Positions 44,001 through 57,742 are shown, counted from the stretch's first letter. The stretch: 64,000 nt of DNA from Sisyra terminalis (GCA_958496175.1 OY292275.1:46701701-46765700); one strand, 5' to 3'. Numbers and translations: made by a program. Notes: generated by a model from the sequence alone, not told the origin.

Positions 44001-47000
44001 TGGCTGTATCGCAAGGATTTAAAGAATCGTCACATTGGGGTTCTAAAGATACCGTGGCTGTTGATGGTAAGAAAGAACTAACGTCAACATTTTGTAAGCC
44101 ATCGGTAAAATCGAATGATGGACTTGACGAAATGACACTGTTATCGAAGATTTGTCGACGACGTCGTTTGCCACTACTGTAATTAAAAATAAAACGTTTA
44201 GAATTGCTGATCGAATATTGAAATTTTTCATTAATTTATTACTTTTTTAAAGAATTGATAATTTCATTAGTTGCAAATTCAAATAAGAGTGATGTGTTTG
44301 CTTGTTTGAGAGCAGCTTTGTTGGCTTTACTGAATGATGCTGCAGTACCAATAGAAGATTTGGGATCTGCTCCTCCATCTAAAATGATTTTAGAGTCAAT
44401 ACTTTTTCGACAAAAAAATTAAACAGGGAATTTTTACATGTTGACCAAGATTCATATTCCATTTTTCTTCTTTGAGCAATTTCTTGTTCAGCTTTTGCAA
44501 CAGCTTGCATAAGCATTTCTTCGGTAACCTCCGTCATGTGATCCATTTCCAACCATGGTGATATGTCCAACTTTGGATGTTGTTCACACGAAATTTTTGC
44601 GTTTCTATAGATAAAATCATTTTTGTTATTCTCATTGTACGGAAGAACTCTTAAATACTTACAAAAATGGATCATTCTTCACAAAAGCTTTGGGTTGAAT
44701 CTTATTTAATCCTTCGACATTGTTGCATAAAATACTGGCGAAAGTCACTTTTCTTATTTCGGTAAGTTGGTTGGGTTCAAATGAGCTAGGAGGTAGATCG
44801 TTTTCATACCAAAAACGATCAGCATGTCGCAATAAACTGAATTGTTTTTGTAGAAGACAAGATAAAGTATGTCCAAGAACAGCACCTGGAGCAGGAGCTT
44901 CCAATAATGCAGCCGGAAGTAAATCAACATCCTCAATGTGACTACAATTATTTATAAAGTTAGAAAAAAACATATAATAAAAATTACAATAAAAAACCTG
45001 TATAAAGTTTTAAGCATGTTGACTCCACTTGCGGATATTCCAAAATTTTGAAGATGATCAAAATTTAAGTTGTTTAATTTTAAATCTGGGTTGCATACTT
45101 TAAGCCAATGTGGATAGGATGAAATACCGTGATCTCTGCTCATATGGACTAGCACTGGACCAATATATTCATTTCGAGCACTAGTTCTTAAACCAGGAAT
45201 GTGAGCTTCTGTACCAAGCATAGTTTCAGCAATTTCCAAAATGTTGTCTTTTGTAACCGTGATGTTTGTCTATAACAGATGTAATTACGTAAAAATAAAG
45301 TTTCATTTTTCCGAAAAAAGCTTAAATTTATGGTTCTTAGTTAGTTGGAATATGGTAAAAAAGATAAACGGATTAAAAGTGGCGTCATAAAATATTCAGT
45401 AAATTAGGTTTAAACTTATGGAATCTAATTTGGAAACACGAAAATAAGATAAAACAATGTTCGGGTTTTATTTTTTCTACTTACCAAAGAATCAGGAATC
45501 ATTGATAAAAAGATAGGTAATGCTGATAATGCTACTCCATTGTAAACACCAGCTCGATGAGAACTTGAATATCCGCTGAAATATCCACGCGACAAAGGAC
45601 GTAATTCTGCTTTCGTCATAGCAATTTCCCCAATAGCAGTCGTTAGAAATTCTTTGTAAGTAATGTGCTGAATTTCAGCAGTTAAAATACGTCTGGCCTC
45701 AAAAAATATTGTCTCATCATTCCAATGATGATTCAATTTTGCTAAACTTAGAGCCAAACGATTGTGCTCCTTCAATAAAATTGTATAAAGTGGATTTTTT
45801 TGGCATCTTCTACAAGCTGTAATATTAACCAAGCCTGCATCAAAAGTTCTGATGGACTGCATATCATCTTCAGTTGGTCCATATAAATCGGAAGCATCTA
45901 AGAATGCAGTTGCTGTATTCATCTGTTCTCGATGTTCTGAAAAAATATTTTCTCTCTAGAATCTAATAACATTTTATAGTGTTGTTTAAATTACCGAAAC
46001 TACAAGAATCCTCATCAATTGAAGGAGCTGAACGAGTGTATTGCACACAAACCTCACCGTCAAGCTTTCCAAAGCATTCGCCTTGGTTACCTTTTTGTGG
46101 ATCGGCACAACAATCAATACCATTGGGATGTTCTGTTCCAACTAAATCACGCATTAAAAGTTCACCCCATGATCCCAAAAATGGAGTCACATACATGTGA
46201 TCAGGTCGTGGGGCTGAAAACACTTGGGCTACATCTAATGCACTTGGTAACGTATGAGTCCCCACTGATATTCTGGGTTGCGATATTCCTATAGATAGAA
46301 AAGTAATTACATTAGCAATGAATACGTAAACTTTAATTTTCGTAATAATCGCATAAAAATTGTGATTTTTTGCAATTATAAATATGAAGTGAAGTCATGC
46401 AATGGCGTGTTCGTATTTTAAAATATCTGTAGGTAAGTAATTGTGTCTTTACACCTGTAGTTTCTGAGTCATTTAGATATTGAGTTAATGGAAATCTCAC
46501 TTTCGATTCAAAAACAATACTTGGAAACAATTATGGTTTACGAGTGAATTTTATTTACTTTTTTTAAAGTCTTTACTTTTACTTAAAAACGTTTACAGTG
46601 ATGAAATACATTAAATTAATAGCTATTGAAAATTTACATCCGGATATGCCTGATATTACATTATGATTATAACTAATGATTTCACCTACTGAAAAATTAT
46701 GTTGAAACTAACAGTTCACATTGTAAATAGTTATTAAAGCTAGTGCTGACAGGTATTTAATGGTAATTAATTAAATGTTTAAGAAATAATTTATAATTGA
46801 TTGATAACTACTTAAAAAAAATAAATAAAAAGTGCAGATATGGGCAACATACTCTATTGTTAATTGTAATTCAATATTTTTATTTCAAAATCATAATTAA
46901 ATTTTCCAATAAAATTGCCAAATTTAAAAGTAGTACATTAGTTATTTATTAAATTTTTGAAGTGAGCCGTAAGTATATTTAAATAAAATTATTCTGTGTT

Positions 47001-49037
47001 TTTATAACTAATCCTTGACATAATAAAAGTAATGTATCTACTAATTTTTTGAAGATGAAAAGAAGAGAGGGGCAAAAAACTTGTTTTAAATATCTCTGCA
47101 ACTTCTAAATTTAAAATATAAATAGCTAATATGTGTATATTTTGTTGGAAAAATAATAAATTAGAAATATCTTTGCAATATACTGCTGATGAGTACATTT
47201 TTTCGTCAAAATTTCAAGGGGATGCCTTTGTTATATTTGTGCTAGAAATTAAGTGTCATAAATAAGTTATAACTTATTTTTAACTCAAATTTATAACTTT
47301 GGAACTTTGTTATATGTAATATAACATTTAAATAAAACTTATAGCACTAAGTTTAATGGCATGAACAGAATTAAACGGAAAATATATAATTCGCATAATT
47401 TTTCGCATCCCGAAGTTACTATATTTTATTTGAAGATTCACTGCATATATGAAAATTGGGTAGAGGGTGCTTTTATTATGGTGAATGGTGAAGATAAATA
47501 AGGTATAGTTCATCATTCATATTAATGTAAGATGCCAAAAAATCAGTCTTTATAACCGTATGAATTTGTTAAGGGGGATCTCCCGTATAATGGTCTGTTT
47601 TTAAAGCAGTTTTTTAGAATTTTTTTTGAAGACCAATGAAAAGATAGAACATTGATTTTTCTATTATTTGTTTACTATTTTATTTTTTAGTATTTTTTTA
47701 ACCTTTCATACGGGAGAACCCCCTTAAACGGATATTTAAAAATGACGAAGTTTCAAAGTAGCATTTTGAATTAAATTAATAATCAGCGATAAATGCACCT
47801 CTAAAGTTGTACCAAGATTGTACCCTTCTTTCGTCTAACTTTTAAACTATACGATGTAAAACTCTAACTAAAAATAAAATACTGCTTAAAAAATTTCATA
47901 ACGCAAAGTCCCCAATTATTTGAAGTAATGCCCAGCTAGTAGTTTCAAAAGAATTACCTCTTTTTTGTCATTATATCTAGCTATATTTTCAAGTCCCAAA
48001 TAACCTACAGAAAATCACTAAGATTACGTTAATCCCAGATTTCCAATCGCTGTTCTAGCGATTGGACAAATACTTTTGTCCAATACAAATACTATTTTCT
48101 GTGCAAATATTCGAGTTGTAACTTCGAAAAAGACAAACATTATAAATATCAAGTAGTATCATAACAAAAAGGCAATAATAAAGGATTTAAAACCCATTTT
48201 TTGAATTGATGTTTGTCTAGTGTGAAATAATGTGGAAATAGATGCGTTAAATAGATAATTATTAAGTGCTAAAATATATTAGTACGTAAGAAGTGTAATA
48301 GTGTAAAAAATAGTAGTGTGCAAATTAATAGTGTATCTGTCATTGATTTAAGTAAAATTTTATTCAAAATTGTATTTCACTATAAATAGTTAAAGTAGTA
48401 AAATAAAATTAATAATAATAAGTAGTAAAGAGGTAACAAAAATAAAATTAGAATGACTTTTCAGAATTAACAAGTACTCATCTTTTATAGAATTTAAATC
48501 GTATATTGAGAAGAATTTTTATGGGTAAAATATTAATCAAGGAAATGAAATTCAATTAAAATCTATAAGGTTGAGCAGATATTACAGAAGCTTAATAATA
48601 AAAATTCAATTATTTACTTATTGAGTTATCGGTAGAGTGTAATATTTTTATGATTTTAATTAAATGTTAGTTGAAATAAAAAGTTTACAAATTTATTGAG
48701 AATCTCACCGTCTCCATATTGTGGTTTAAGCATTCGTAAAAACGGAGATCCTCGTGTACCCCATTTTCGATTTCGTACATTATTGCATTCACCGGTTGGA
48801 TTCCTGTACTTGCTTGGTGGGCATGTAGGAATTTTTTCTGAATTATCCTGGGAAGAACATGCTACGCCATTGTCCCATCGTCTGGTGTGGGCATTGTTCC
48901 ATTCGGCTTGCAAGGCAGTTTTGATTATTGGACGTAAATCGTCTGTGATATTTTCTAAGTATTTTGTTACATTGTACTCATACGATCGGAAATGTCCTTG
49001 GCCGTTTATTCTACATGTGAATGTTACCAAAAGTAAA
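41045..49037 (-). CDS. Two-domain secreted animal haem peroxidase (first exon not found)
   Basis: Twelve joined exons: 49037-48709, 46288-45995, 45936-45485, 45269-44998, 44941-44663, 44605-44438, 44378-44243, 44176-42916, 42858-42712, 42280-42019, 41957-41651, 41314-41045. They encode 1,391 residues in one frame. The first listed exon opens with a hydrophobic LLLVTFTC run, the end of a signal peptide, so an upstream exon with the ATG is missing. Two An_peroxidase domains follow. Domain 2 is complete: CNNLRNPALG, YEDGISQPR, distal His in FLDHDLT, FLDASQIYG, REHNRIV, proximal His in FRIGHSLL and QRGRDHGIPSYNNYR. Domain 1 has YGDGISQPR, FLDASDLYG and KEHNRL, but FLDHDL has become LLMRDL and RFGH has become LPIFLS, so it should not bind haem normally. 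A cysteine-rich tail (CTSCVCTIEG, CTAQCGF) ends the protein. Length and layout resemble Drosophila CG10211, as I recall. Confidence 0.9.
47573..47723. mobile_element. piggyBac-type MITE in peroxidase intron
   Basis: TTAA at 47569-47572 and 47724-47727 flanks inverted ends GGGGGATCTCCCGTAT and ATACGGGAGAACCCCC. The TTAA target is typical of piggyBac elements. The 151-bp interior is AT-rich and non-coding. It lies in the large first visible intron (46289-48708). Confidence 0.65.
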
Positions 49038-50380
49038 CTGGAAAAAAAATGAAATAAAAAAATTAGTTACATGACAATTGGTTGGTGGACAATGATATGG
49101 TAGACATGAGAGTTGATGGAAAAATGAAAATTATTTGTAGGTACTTTAATTGGTAATAGAGTAGTACTAAAGAATTGTTTAGTTCTTGACCTTTTTGTCT
49201 TGGTAGATCATATTTAAATTGTCTGAATGAAGATTTTCATATCATGCAGAAAATCCATTAATATGGTGTTATTATTATCATTTGAATTGAATTTGATACT
49301 CAATAGTGCTAAAGATTCCTTATTGAGATCAGAGACTCATCTTAAATAACTGTTATCATTCTAGCTGGAGAAAAATAATAATTCTTTTAATTAATTAAAT
49401 AATATATAAAAATAATTTAATTTAAATATTATGGTTTCTAGTTTAAATAGACATAAGTAAAAAAAGCTTACGTTTAAAGGTAGGTGCTGAATAATTAGAA
49501 AAAGAACTGTTATTTTGGGATCCCCAATATTTTTGAATCTATGTCTCATATTCTAGAATCTTGATCAGAAAAACAGTGGAAATAATTTATTATTCAAAAT
49601 CAAATTATAATCAAATTATAAATTTAAAATATAGGTAACAATCGCAAAGTATAAAGTACAAAAATTTTGCGAGAACAAATCGGCAAGCACCATGATGCCC
49701 ATAGGTATCAACCAAGGAACGGGGACCCCTTTTAAAAATAAAAGCTCTTATTTGAATCCGAATCGAATTCCTGTAGTTATATTTCTCTGTATTAAATATT
49801 TTACTTCGATTTTTGAACTTTTTTCACTAATTAAAATTTATAAAACTGGAATTTTTAACGGATTTTGTTGAACAAATACTTGAAAACTGTATCAGAAAAA
49901 AATAACTATATGAACTTCCCACTATGTATTGGAAAATTAATTGTTCAAAAAACATAATAAATACATTTTAAAATAAATATTTTCTATAATTTATCAGCTT
50001 AGAAAATGGTGGAAATCGTGGAAGTTGATTTTCGATATACAATCTATGTCTAATATTGAAAAGGTCAGATTATTTGGATAACGTTTAAAAATATACCCAA
50101 AAAAGTATTCGTATCAATGGATACACATTAGACAATAAGTGAATAAAACAATGAGGTCCATATATAGTTTTTATTGAATTAGATTACAAAAAAAATTATA
50201 ACTTAGAATTTTCAGAGAGACGAGGAAATTCCAATATCTAGAGGCGTCAGTAACTTGTTACTAAGTTCTTAGAAGGTAAAATACATTTTTTCCACTTATC
50301 CCATTTTCAATGGGTTGCAATGTTGACTGAATTCTATCGATATGTTCCTTAGGGTTAGTATTTTCCCTTATAGATAGAAA
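49038..50380. other. Upstream of visible peroxidase exons
   Basis: This is likely intron, since the peroxidase start exon must lie further up. I could not pick a signal-peptide exon with the required phase (two codon bases before the donor). Confidence 0.4.
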
Positions 50381-50390
50381 AACCAAATAC

Positions 50391-50425
50391 ATTGATGAAG
50401 TTGCGATAGGCAACGAAACATTGCT
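50391..50425 (+). ncRNA. Solo hammerhead-like motif
   Basis: TTGATGA (50392-50398), stem GTTGC/GCAAC closing GATAG, then GAAAC and ATTGC. The following sequence (GCTAATTTTG ... AATAATAAAATC, GGATCTT, TCTTCTTTATTT) parallels the outer arm of the foldback at 10404-10784. This is a solo end of the same family with a one-base core change. Confidence 0.4.
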
Positions 50426-50528
50426 AATTTTGAAACTTAAAAAACACCAAATAATAAAATCGGATCTTAAAAAAACTGAGTATTCTTCTTTATTTAAAAA
50501 TCATATACTTAAGATATCTACTTAAGGC

Positions 50529-51215
50529 CCGTATCTTCACATCTAGATAATGGAATTTACTTTCAAAATAAAACTGTATCCGGAGGATAGTGAAAATATG
50601 CGTATTTTCACCTCAGAATACCTATATAACACAATAAATGCGCAGGAATTATTTGTATTTATGAAATAACTATTTTAAAGATATGGTTTTTGAATTGTAA
50701 TACCCTTCGTTACTGTAAAAGTTTATGTGCAGTTGCCGAATCTTGGGCCACTTTCTAAGGTTTGGGTCTTCGGTGTGACGAGGAAAAAAATGGGGGAAAA
50801 AATAAAAGGCTATAGGAAAAAGGTAGATAACTGTTGAGATAGAGGGTAGTTAACTGTTGGTTCTGGGAAACTAAGAACGGTAGTCAAATTAGGAAGTATT
50901 TATTTTGTTTTATTTAATTATTGAATTTAATTTTATGGATCAAATTGGTTTGTTAACAAAGTGATTATTTCGGAATAAATACGATTTTCTATTTTCAAGT
51001 TCTATTGTTTCATGAACGAAAAGAAATCAATTAGAGCATTTATAAAAACTATTGCACTATCCATGAGTGAAAATATCAACCCTTAATAGATAAAAATGGA
51101 TCTGTTAGATAAATTCTACATTTATCCCATACTAATCACAATTTTTATGTGAAAATGCGTATGTTTTGTCTATATTCCGGAAAATAAATGTCACTATCTA
51201 AATATGAAAATAATG
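50529..51215. repeat. Dispersed repeat family B, inverted-repeat copy
   Basis: The left arm (about 50529-50625: ATCTAGATAATGG, TGTATCCGGAGGATAG, ATGCGTATTTTCACC) and right arm (about 51145-51215) are diverged inverted copies, giving an element of about 690 bp. CTATCCATGAGTGAAAATATC inside (51058) is shared with 15350. No transposase is visible. Superfamily unknown. Confidence 0.5.
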
Positions 51216-52467
51216 ATACATAGTGTTATACCTTTGATTATACGCTGAGACCGTAGGGCACATCTAGATGCCCTAGTATCCTGGAAGATTTAGACTTTCA
51301 GGATACTTTTGCTAGACTAACCTATTATTCGATGCAATTTAAATATACAGAAAGTCACATACTTTTTTTTTTTGATTTGGGCCATTGTTTGTTATAAATA
51401 AAATGTCCAGAAAAATGCCTTTAGTATGATGCAAAGTTATATCTTTAATTTTTTCAAAGCTTCTACTAAAGTGATAAACATAATGATTAGAAAGAGTCGA
51501 AGATCAGATTTGTCGTATTTTTCTCTTTACACATGCAAATGAGATCCTGTATAGCCGAGAAGAGGTTTATCTCAAAATAGAATTATAGGAAATAATTACA
51601 ATAACAATATGATAATGTGAACTATGACGTGATTGAAATGAATTTAAACTTATACACACATACAATGAATTATTTGTTATAAAGTAATTGGAAATATTAA
51701 AATCGTGTCTTGTAGAAAAACGCCCATAGCTTAAGACAGCTGCTAGTTAAAAATTTGATCAAGTGGTGTATATTATATCGCTGCAGGTGAATATTTGACG
51801 ATAGTCGCATATCGGGCCCGGAAGAATGCCGTATGAAAGTTGTGCCGCGGAGAAAGTACCACTTTACAGCAAACAGCAAGCAAAAAAAAAAAGAAAAAGA
51901 AAAAAAAAACCATTGGACTGTACGATCACGCGCTAATCACCATTTTTTTTGTTAATTTGATTGAGCAATAAATAATTTATATCTTATGAAATTTGTTTCG
52001 TTTAATTCATTGGCGCTGCTCATTGTCTTATGACTGTACAGTAGCAAAAAAGGTACCATAATATAAAGCCTTTACCCTTAAACTTTCTTCAGGTAATAGC
52101 AACTCGAGGCGCTCTTGTTACCATCACAACTATGTAATATTGTAGAACCAGAAAGAAGATAATGTATAATTCTATAATTAATACCATTTTATAAAACGAA
52201 AATTTTCTTAGAAGTTATAGCAATGTTGTGAAATTTTTCGCAATTTCTATAGAAAATTGTATTCAGAAACTACGAATTGGTGTAATAATTGCCTTAATTA
52301 TGTAAATTTTTTTACATGGAATTCCCATCTTTCAAACCAAGAAAAAGTCAATATTATTGTTAAAACTGAAACAATTTATGATAATATTACTAGCATAACT
52401 AGGGGTCGCGAAAGTGGTCGATATAGACACCTTGGGATCGATTTAACACTATTTGGGGATCCATTTG
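51216..52467. other. Intergenic or intronic DNA, no gene seen
   Basis: A short A-rich run is at 51874-51910. The ORFs here (51697-51879, 52257-52478) have no recognisable content. Confidence 0.45.
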
Positions 52468-52475
52468 ATCTAGAG

Positions 52476-52698
52476 TAGAGGTTTTTAACCTTTTAACTGA
52501 GCCGCATCCCTTTAAGTTTGAAAATAGGTCTCCGCACCCCATTGAAATATGTGTTTGGTTTTGGTTTTCCTTTTAGTTTAGAAAAATACACAAGTCAAAA
52601 AAAATTTCGTATCTTATATTGTAAGAGGGTTTTTCTACACCAACAGAAATACCTTCTCGCACCCCTAGGGGTGTAGACACTCAGGTTAAAAAATACTG
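52476..52698. mobile_element. hAT-type MITE
   Basis: The ends TAGAGGTTTTTAACCT and AGGTTAAAAAATACTG are inverted copies. The 8-bp flanks ATCTAGAG (52468-52475) and CTCTAGAG (52699-52706) match at seven positions. A CGCACCCC motif appears near both ends. It is a 223-bp non-coding hAT derivative. Confidence 0.7.
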
Positions 52699-52706
52699 CT
52701 CTAGAG

Positions 52707-55700
52707 GGTTGATTGGGGTCGAAGGGAATACAGTTCCTAATAAACAAATAACACATACCTAATCGCGTATGCAATTATATGATAAATATTTAGATATTTA
52801 TGTTATAATTCTATTAAAATATTTGATTACAATTATTTTTAGACAATGAACTTTAACAAATATTTAAAATCATTAAATAAATGTACAAACAATGATAGTT
52901 TTCTTTAAATGAAAATAACTTTTATAGGGGATCAATGGGGATTTCAAAATCTATGTAGGAGTTGATGGTTAAAAATTTTTGGTACCCTCTAAGCTAAACT
53001 GTTTTCTTTGGGTATAGTCAAGATTCAATTGAGAGGGGGTTGACCAGAAAAAAATAATTTTAAGTATATTTACATAAAAACTGTGTATTTTTACTACAAA
53101 CTATTACACAAATTTATTATAGAAAACCATTTTATGACTTAATTTACTATTAATGTCTCCTTGATTTGAGATTTCAGGATTCATGCTATTCAGGAGGAAC
53201 AAGCAGGAGCTCCTTATCTTTATATACATGGATGGATTCCCCCATGTTCATTTTCATTTCTTTCGATATTTAGGAGAAAATTTATTTTCTATAAGGTTCA
53301 AGTATTATACTTCGTTGTGCCTACGAAGTATAATTATTTGTGCCAACTAATCAGAGGTAAAAAAATCACAAATTATTTTTTTAGTACAATCCATTGAGAA
53401 AAGTTTAGAAGCTTTATGATTAATAGTCGTCAGTTATTTTCTCGAATGAATTTTCATAAAATTTGAATACTATTTTGGAGTAAAAATGTCATTAACTATT
53501 TTTTAATTGTGATTTTTCATTTTTGGCACATTAGGAACAAAGAAAAAATGAATGGTAAAGAACTAAAAATTAGAACTACATTCCTATCTTCTGGCTTTTA
53601 GGGTTGAAGATGATGTTTAAAGACAAATCTTTGTAAAACATTGTGCATAAAATATTTTGGAAGATAAATTAATTGAGTTTAAGCTCAGAGAAATAGTTAA
53701 TCGGAGAAAAAAAATTTGGGATAAAATTGGGAATATATACAACAACAAATAAATAAATAATAACAATAACTTATTTCGTTAATAATAGAGATTTATAATC
53801 AAATTTTCTTACTCTTAATCCTCCACTCTAAAAAAAATTAAATAATCTCTAATGAAGTATCTTAGGATCAATTTGAATAACATTATGTTAAATATCAACC
53901 AATTAATCATAAGTGTATCCTTAAGTGACCAAACATTTAAGACTTTTTTATACGATTGATATGACCTGGGGGATTAGATACGTATGTAATTATTTATGAG
54001 AAATAGAATTAAGGCTTAAGAAACGAAGCATTATGATAAAGTCTTGAGGAAATAAAAGAATAAGATGCAAAACTATATAATATATTTTTAGATTTGTTTA
54101 TGAAATATAAGAATTTGGACAGGTTTAAGTTTTAAATATATTTTCCTATTTACCACGGAATATGAGAGCTTTAAGGGGGGAGTTAGGATAACCGTACAAA
54201 ATTGATTGCGATCGTAATAATATTAAAATGACTAAAAAAGTATTAAAAAACCTCCCGAACTAGAATCGCATATACCCAAATCAGTACAATTATAATAATA
54301 TTGGTACATCAATGTTTGTTAAGCATCTTGTGAAGAAGTTTGAAACTATATTATTCATAGAAATTTGGTTTTCAAGAATGTGGCAAAAGCTACTAAATAG
54401 TAAGCATAGTTAATCATCTAGTTATCTTTGTAATAGCATAACTGGTTAGAAAACTACAAATAAAAAAGAAAATCGACTAAAACCAATTTTATTTAAAGGA
54501 AAGTACTGTATTCTGCTGCTTATTTGATATTTGGAGAACATTCATAAAATTCAATTATTTCAATGGATTTTCCAAATATTTATAATTAACGACAGCAAAT
54601 ATAATTGAATTAAAAACTTTTTAAACAAAAAATAGAAAAAAAATTCATTATGTTTGTCATTTTGGTATCTTATACGTTTCCCATAAATTACAAAATAAGT
54701 TATTTGCATATAGTTTTTGTACCAAAACCAATAATTATCTTCGAAATTTAATAACTACTTTATACTGTCTATAAATAAATGACTTTTTTATGTAAGTACC
54801 TAATTGTGTTTAGTCTTCTACCAGCAATTAAAATAAAAGATTTCAATCGAAGTTCAAGGTTTTAACGCTCTATTTCTTGCGAAGAAAACATTCACTCGAA
54901 TAAGCTTATAAAGTGTAAGTAATTCACTTCTTCAGTTCTATGTTATATAATTGAAAGGTTGTATGCTTCATTGCGTTTTGTCACACTTCCTATTATAATT
55001 AAAGAGAATTATACATAGACACCATAGTCTATTGGAAGTAACTGTTACTGATCATTCAATTTTTTTCAAGGAAACAATTCTAATCATTTTTATGTTTGAA
55101 TCAACACTTTGTAATGTAATTTTATAACATTTGTATTTCTGAGTATTTCAATTGAAAAATTGCATGCCAAATGAAATTACTTTCTATAGATTACTTTTTT
55201 TCCGGCAAAATACAGTTGTTCTCTTAAAGCTTTATTTTCTCATTTTCGATGGTATATCGTCGATATTACTATTGGTACTGCAAAACGAAAAACTATTGAA
55301 GAATGAATTGAAATTAGTGAAAAAATTTAATATTTTAAAAAGGGTTACTTTTATTTTCTTCTGCAGGAATTTTTTTTTAGTATATCTTCATATTTTTGGG
55401 AAGGAAGAATAAAAGCTCAATTCAAAAGTGTCAATGATCAAAAAACCGAAATCCACTTTGTCTTCATTTCAGTAGGAATGCCTTGGGAAAATACCATACA
55501 TATATGACTTCACGTGCAATGTGGGTGACCCTAAAGAATTGTAAAATAATTGAGACTGTTTGGACAAATAATCAATGGCAATTCTGTATCATTGGAACAA
55601 AATCAAAAGCCAAAGTTATATTCGGGTTTTTGGGGTGCAATCATACTGAAAACAGAAAACAACCTTTAAATTAGCATGATGAAAAAATTGGACCACTTAG

Positions 55701-55747
55701 GGGTGGCATTTCCACTCATGGGTAGGTAGGTTGTATCGTCGAGATCA
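52707..55747. other. AT-rich DNA, no gene seen
   Basis: No ORF with coding character, no RNA gene and no well-bounded repeat were recognised over about 3 kb. Confidence 0.5.
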
Positions 55748-55824
55748 ATATACTAATAATATATACTAATAATATAATATATACTAATAATAATATATAC
55801 TAATAATAATATATACTAATAATA
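55748..55824. repeat. TATATACTAATAATA microsatellite-like tandem repeat
   Basis: Five imperfect units of about 13-18 bp (ATATACTAATAAT with variable extra AAT or TA) follow in tandem. Confidence 0.7.
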
Positions 55825-56357
55825 GGCAAATGTATGTATGTGGACATAGATTGAGAACAAAGAATAAATGTAAACACATACAAGTTAGTGAAAACCGAAA
55901 ACAATAACCATTGTCTCAAATTTGAACTATTGAACTTCATCATAGTTATTGTCATTTATTTCAACTGGCATTTCGATTTTATTAATTTGCCAGCTGTGTA
56001 AGTGTTGGTTGGGCATATTTCACGGGTAGCTACCAAGCTACTAGCAGCTATATTCTAGATTATAATTTAACTTTAAGATAAATTCTCTGTACATTTATGA
56101 AAATGAAAAGAAAGGCTTGAACTATGAGCTAATTTTGCTAATGAATTGATTTCACTTAGATGGGCTTCGAAATAATCATTTGGAAAGATTTGTTTTTAAA
56201 AACATTTTTCTATTAAGCTAAGCTTTGGTTATGGTCCTCATAGGGTATGACATGCATTGCTAGAAGATATGATTTTGCTGTTCTACAGAAGTCGTCAATT
56301 TTACTTAAATTTTAATTTAGGTATTACTAATGTTCAGTTTATTTTAATGACAAGGAA

Positions 56358-56530
56358 GTCAAAAGTATAGATCAAGGACTTTATTAACGATTTTTCGACA
56401 AGTTCAGTTTTTGAGTTGTACCTTCATTCTACGATGGGGGTGATTCTTTTAGAATCTTACATGAAAATACGCATGGTTTCTATATCTTTCGGGGAATATT
56501 TAATCTGAAAGATAAATGCATTTAAAATTT
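56358..56530. repeat. Juxtaposed fragments of repeat families A and B
   Basis: At 56358-56430 AACGATTTTTCGACAAGTTC and TTTTTGAGTTGTACCTTCATT match an arm of the 2222-2440 element. At 56455-56530 TACATGAAAATACGCATGG, TTCGGGGAATA and AAAGATAAATGCA match, inverted, the family B arm seen at 51145. The two fragments are adjacent here. Confidence 0.5.
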
Positions 56531-57729
56531 GAAAACACTAACCCCTAATGGTATAGCAGTAATGAGATCACTGTTTTATATGTACCAGATGATTTATTTC
56601 TAAAATACTGGTTAATAAATATTGAAAAGTTATTTAAGGTCACAGAGATTATGAGGTGATATAAAATAAATCTAAAATCCAAAAAGACGAATGATCCATC
56701 AGTGAAACTAAAGAACATAATGAAGAACCTTTTAATTTAAAAATTAGAACTACATTTCGAAATTTAGTCCAACTTTAGTCAAACTAAATATTAAACTTCG
56801 TTATGGAAATCTTATAGTCAGAATGCTTTACTTTATGAATTGGAAACATGAATCCTTAGGAAACAAATAAGGAAATGTTTACAGAGCTTTGAAATGTAGT
56901 GCTGTAGTAGAATGGGAAAAATCAAATAAACAAAGAAAACAGAGTTAAATTTATGCATTTAGAGGCCCTAGGACGAAGGTATTTTTGGGACTCTTAAGAA
57001 CTATCAAAAAAGATCAATACAATGTTTTAATAAAATTTTTTAAACAATAATCAAAAAATTTATAAATTTAACTTTTTTTAAAAAGCACAATTATTTGAAG
57101 TATTTATCAAAAACTTTATTTTTTACTAGACCGACTAAAAGAATTCAAAATTAAGGCTCTGAAAACTTCTGATTTAACAATAAAACTCTCCTGCGTTTTT
57201 CTAGTGAAAATTCGTCAAGTAATTAATCAAAATTAGTCATTTTAAACTTATATATGCTTCTATATAGCAAACCCAAGTAATTCAGTGTTCTCTTAAATCA
57301 ATTTTGATAAGCTTTAATTTAAAAAAACTTCGTTTCCCACTGCAGTTACAAATCATTTAGTAAAAACTAAATCCTACATTCTAACTCATTTTTATTACAA
57401 ACGAATTTAGATCTGAAACAATGAAAAGGACTTTAAGTAAAGAAAATTTCTTAAAACAGTTTCAATATTTGGGTTGGAAAGTTTTGGGTCCCTAAGCCTT
57501 GGAGCCCCTAGGACGCGGCCTAGTTGTTCTATAGGTAAATTTGACCCCGAAAAAGAGGCATAAAAAATAATTGAAAATATTAAATGCAAAAAGAGTGGTC
57601 ATCGATGGAGTGATAGAAAGAAAAGCGTATTGATTATATTAATCAATATTAGTAAAAATTTGATTAAATCGAATGTCATAGAAATAAGAAATAAAAACGG
57701 AAAGCATTCAAGAGAAAATAATTAGAAAC
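56531..57729. other. AT-rich DNA, no gene seen
   Basis: No supported feature. Confidence 0.5.
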
Positions 57730-57742
57730 AAATATTGGAATG

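Noticed and set aside
43982..46294. Plus-strand ORFs of 66-91 codons within the peroxidase locus
   Set aside because: They are complements of peroxidase exons and have no independent coding evidence.
51697..51879. Candidate signal-peptide exon of the peroxidase
   Set aside because: The frame opens at TTG rather than ATG, the hydrophobic run is short, and no donor of the required phase follows.
55748..55824. CRISPR-like array
   Set aside because: The units are 13-18 bp AT-only tandem repeats without distinct spacers, and the genome is eukaryotic.
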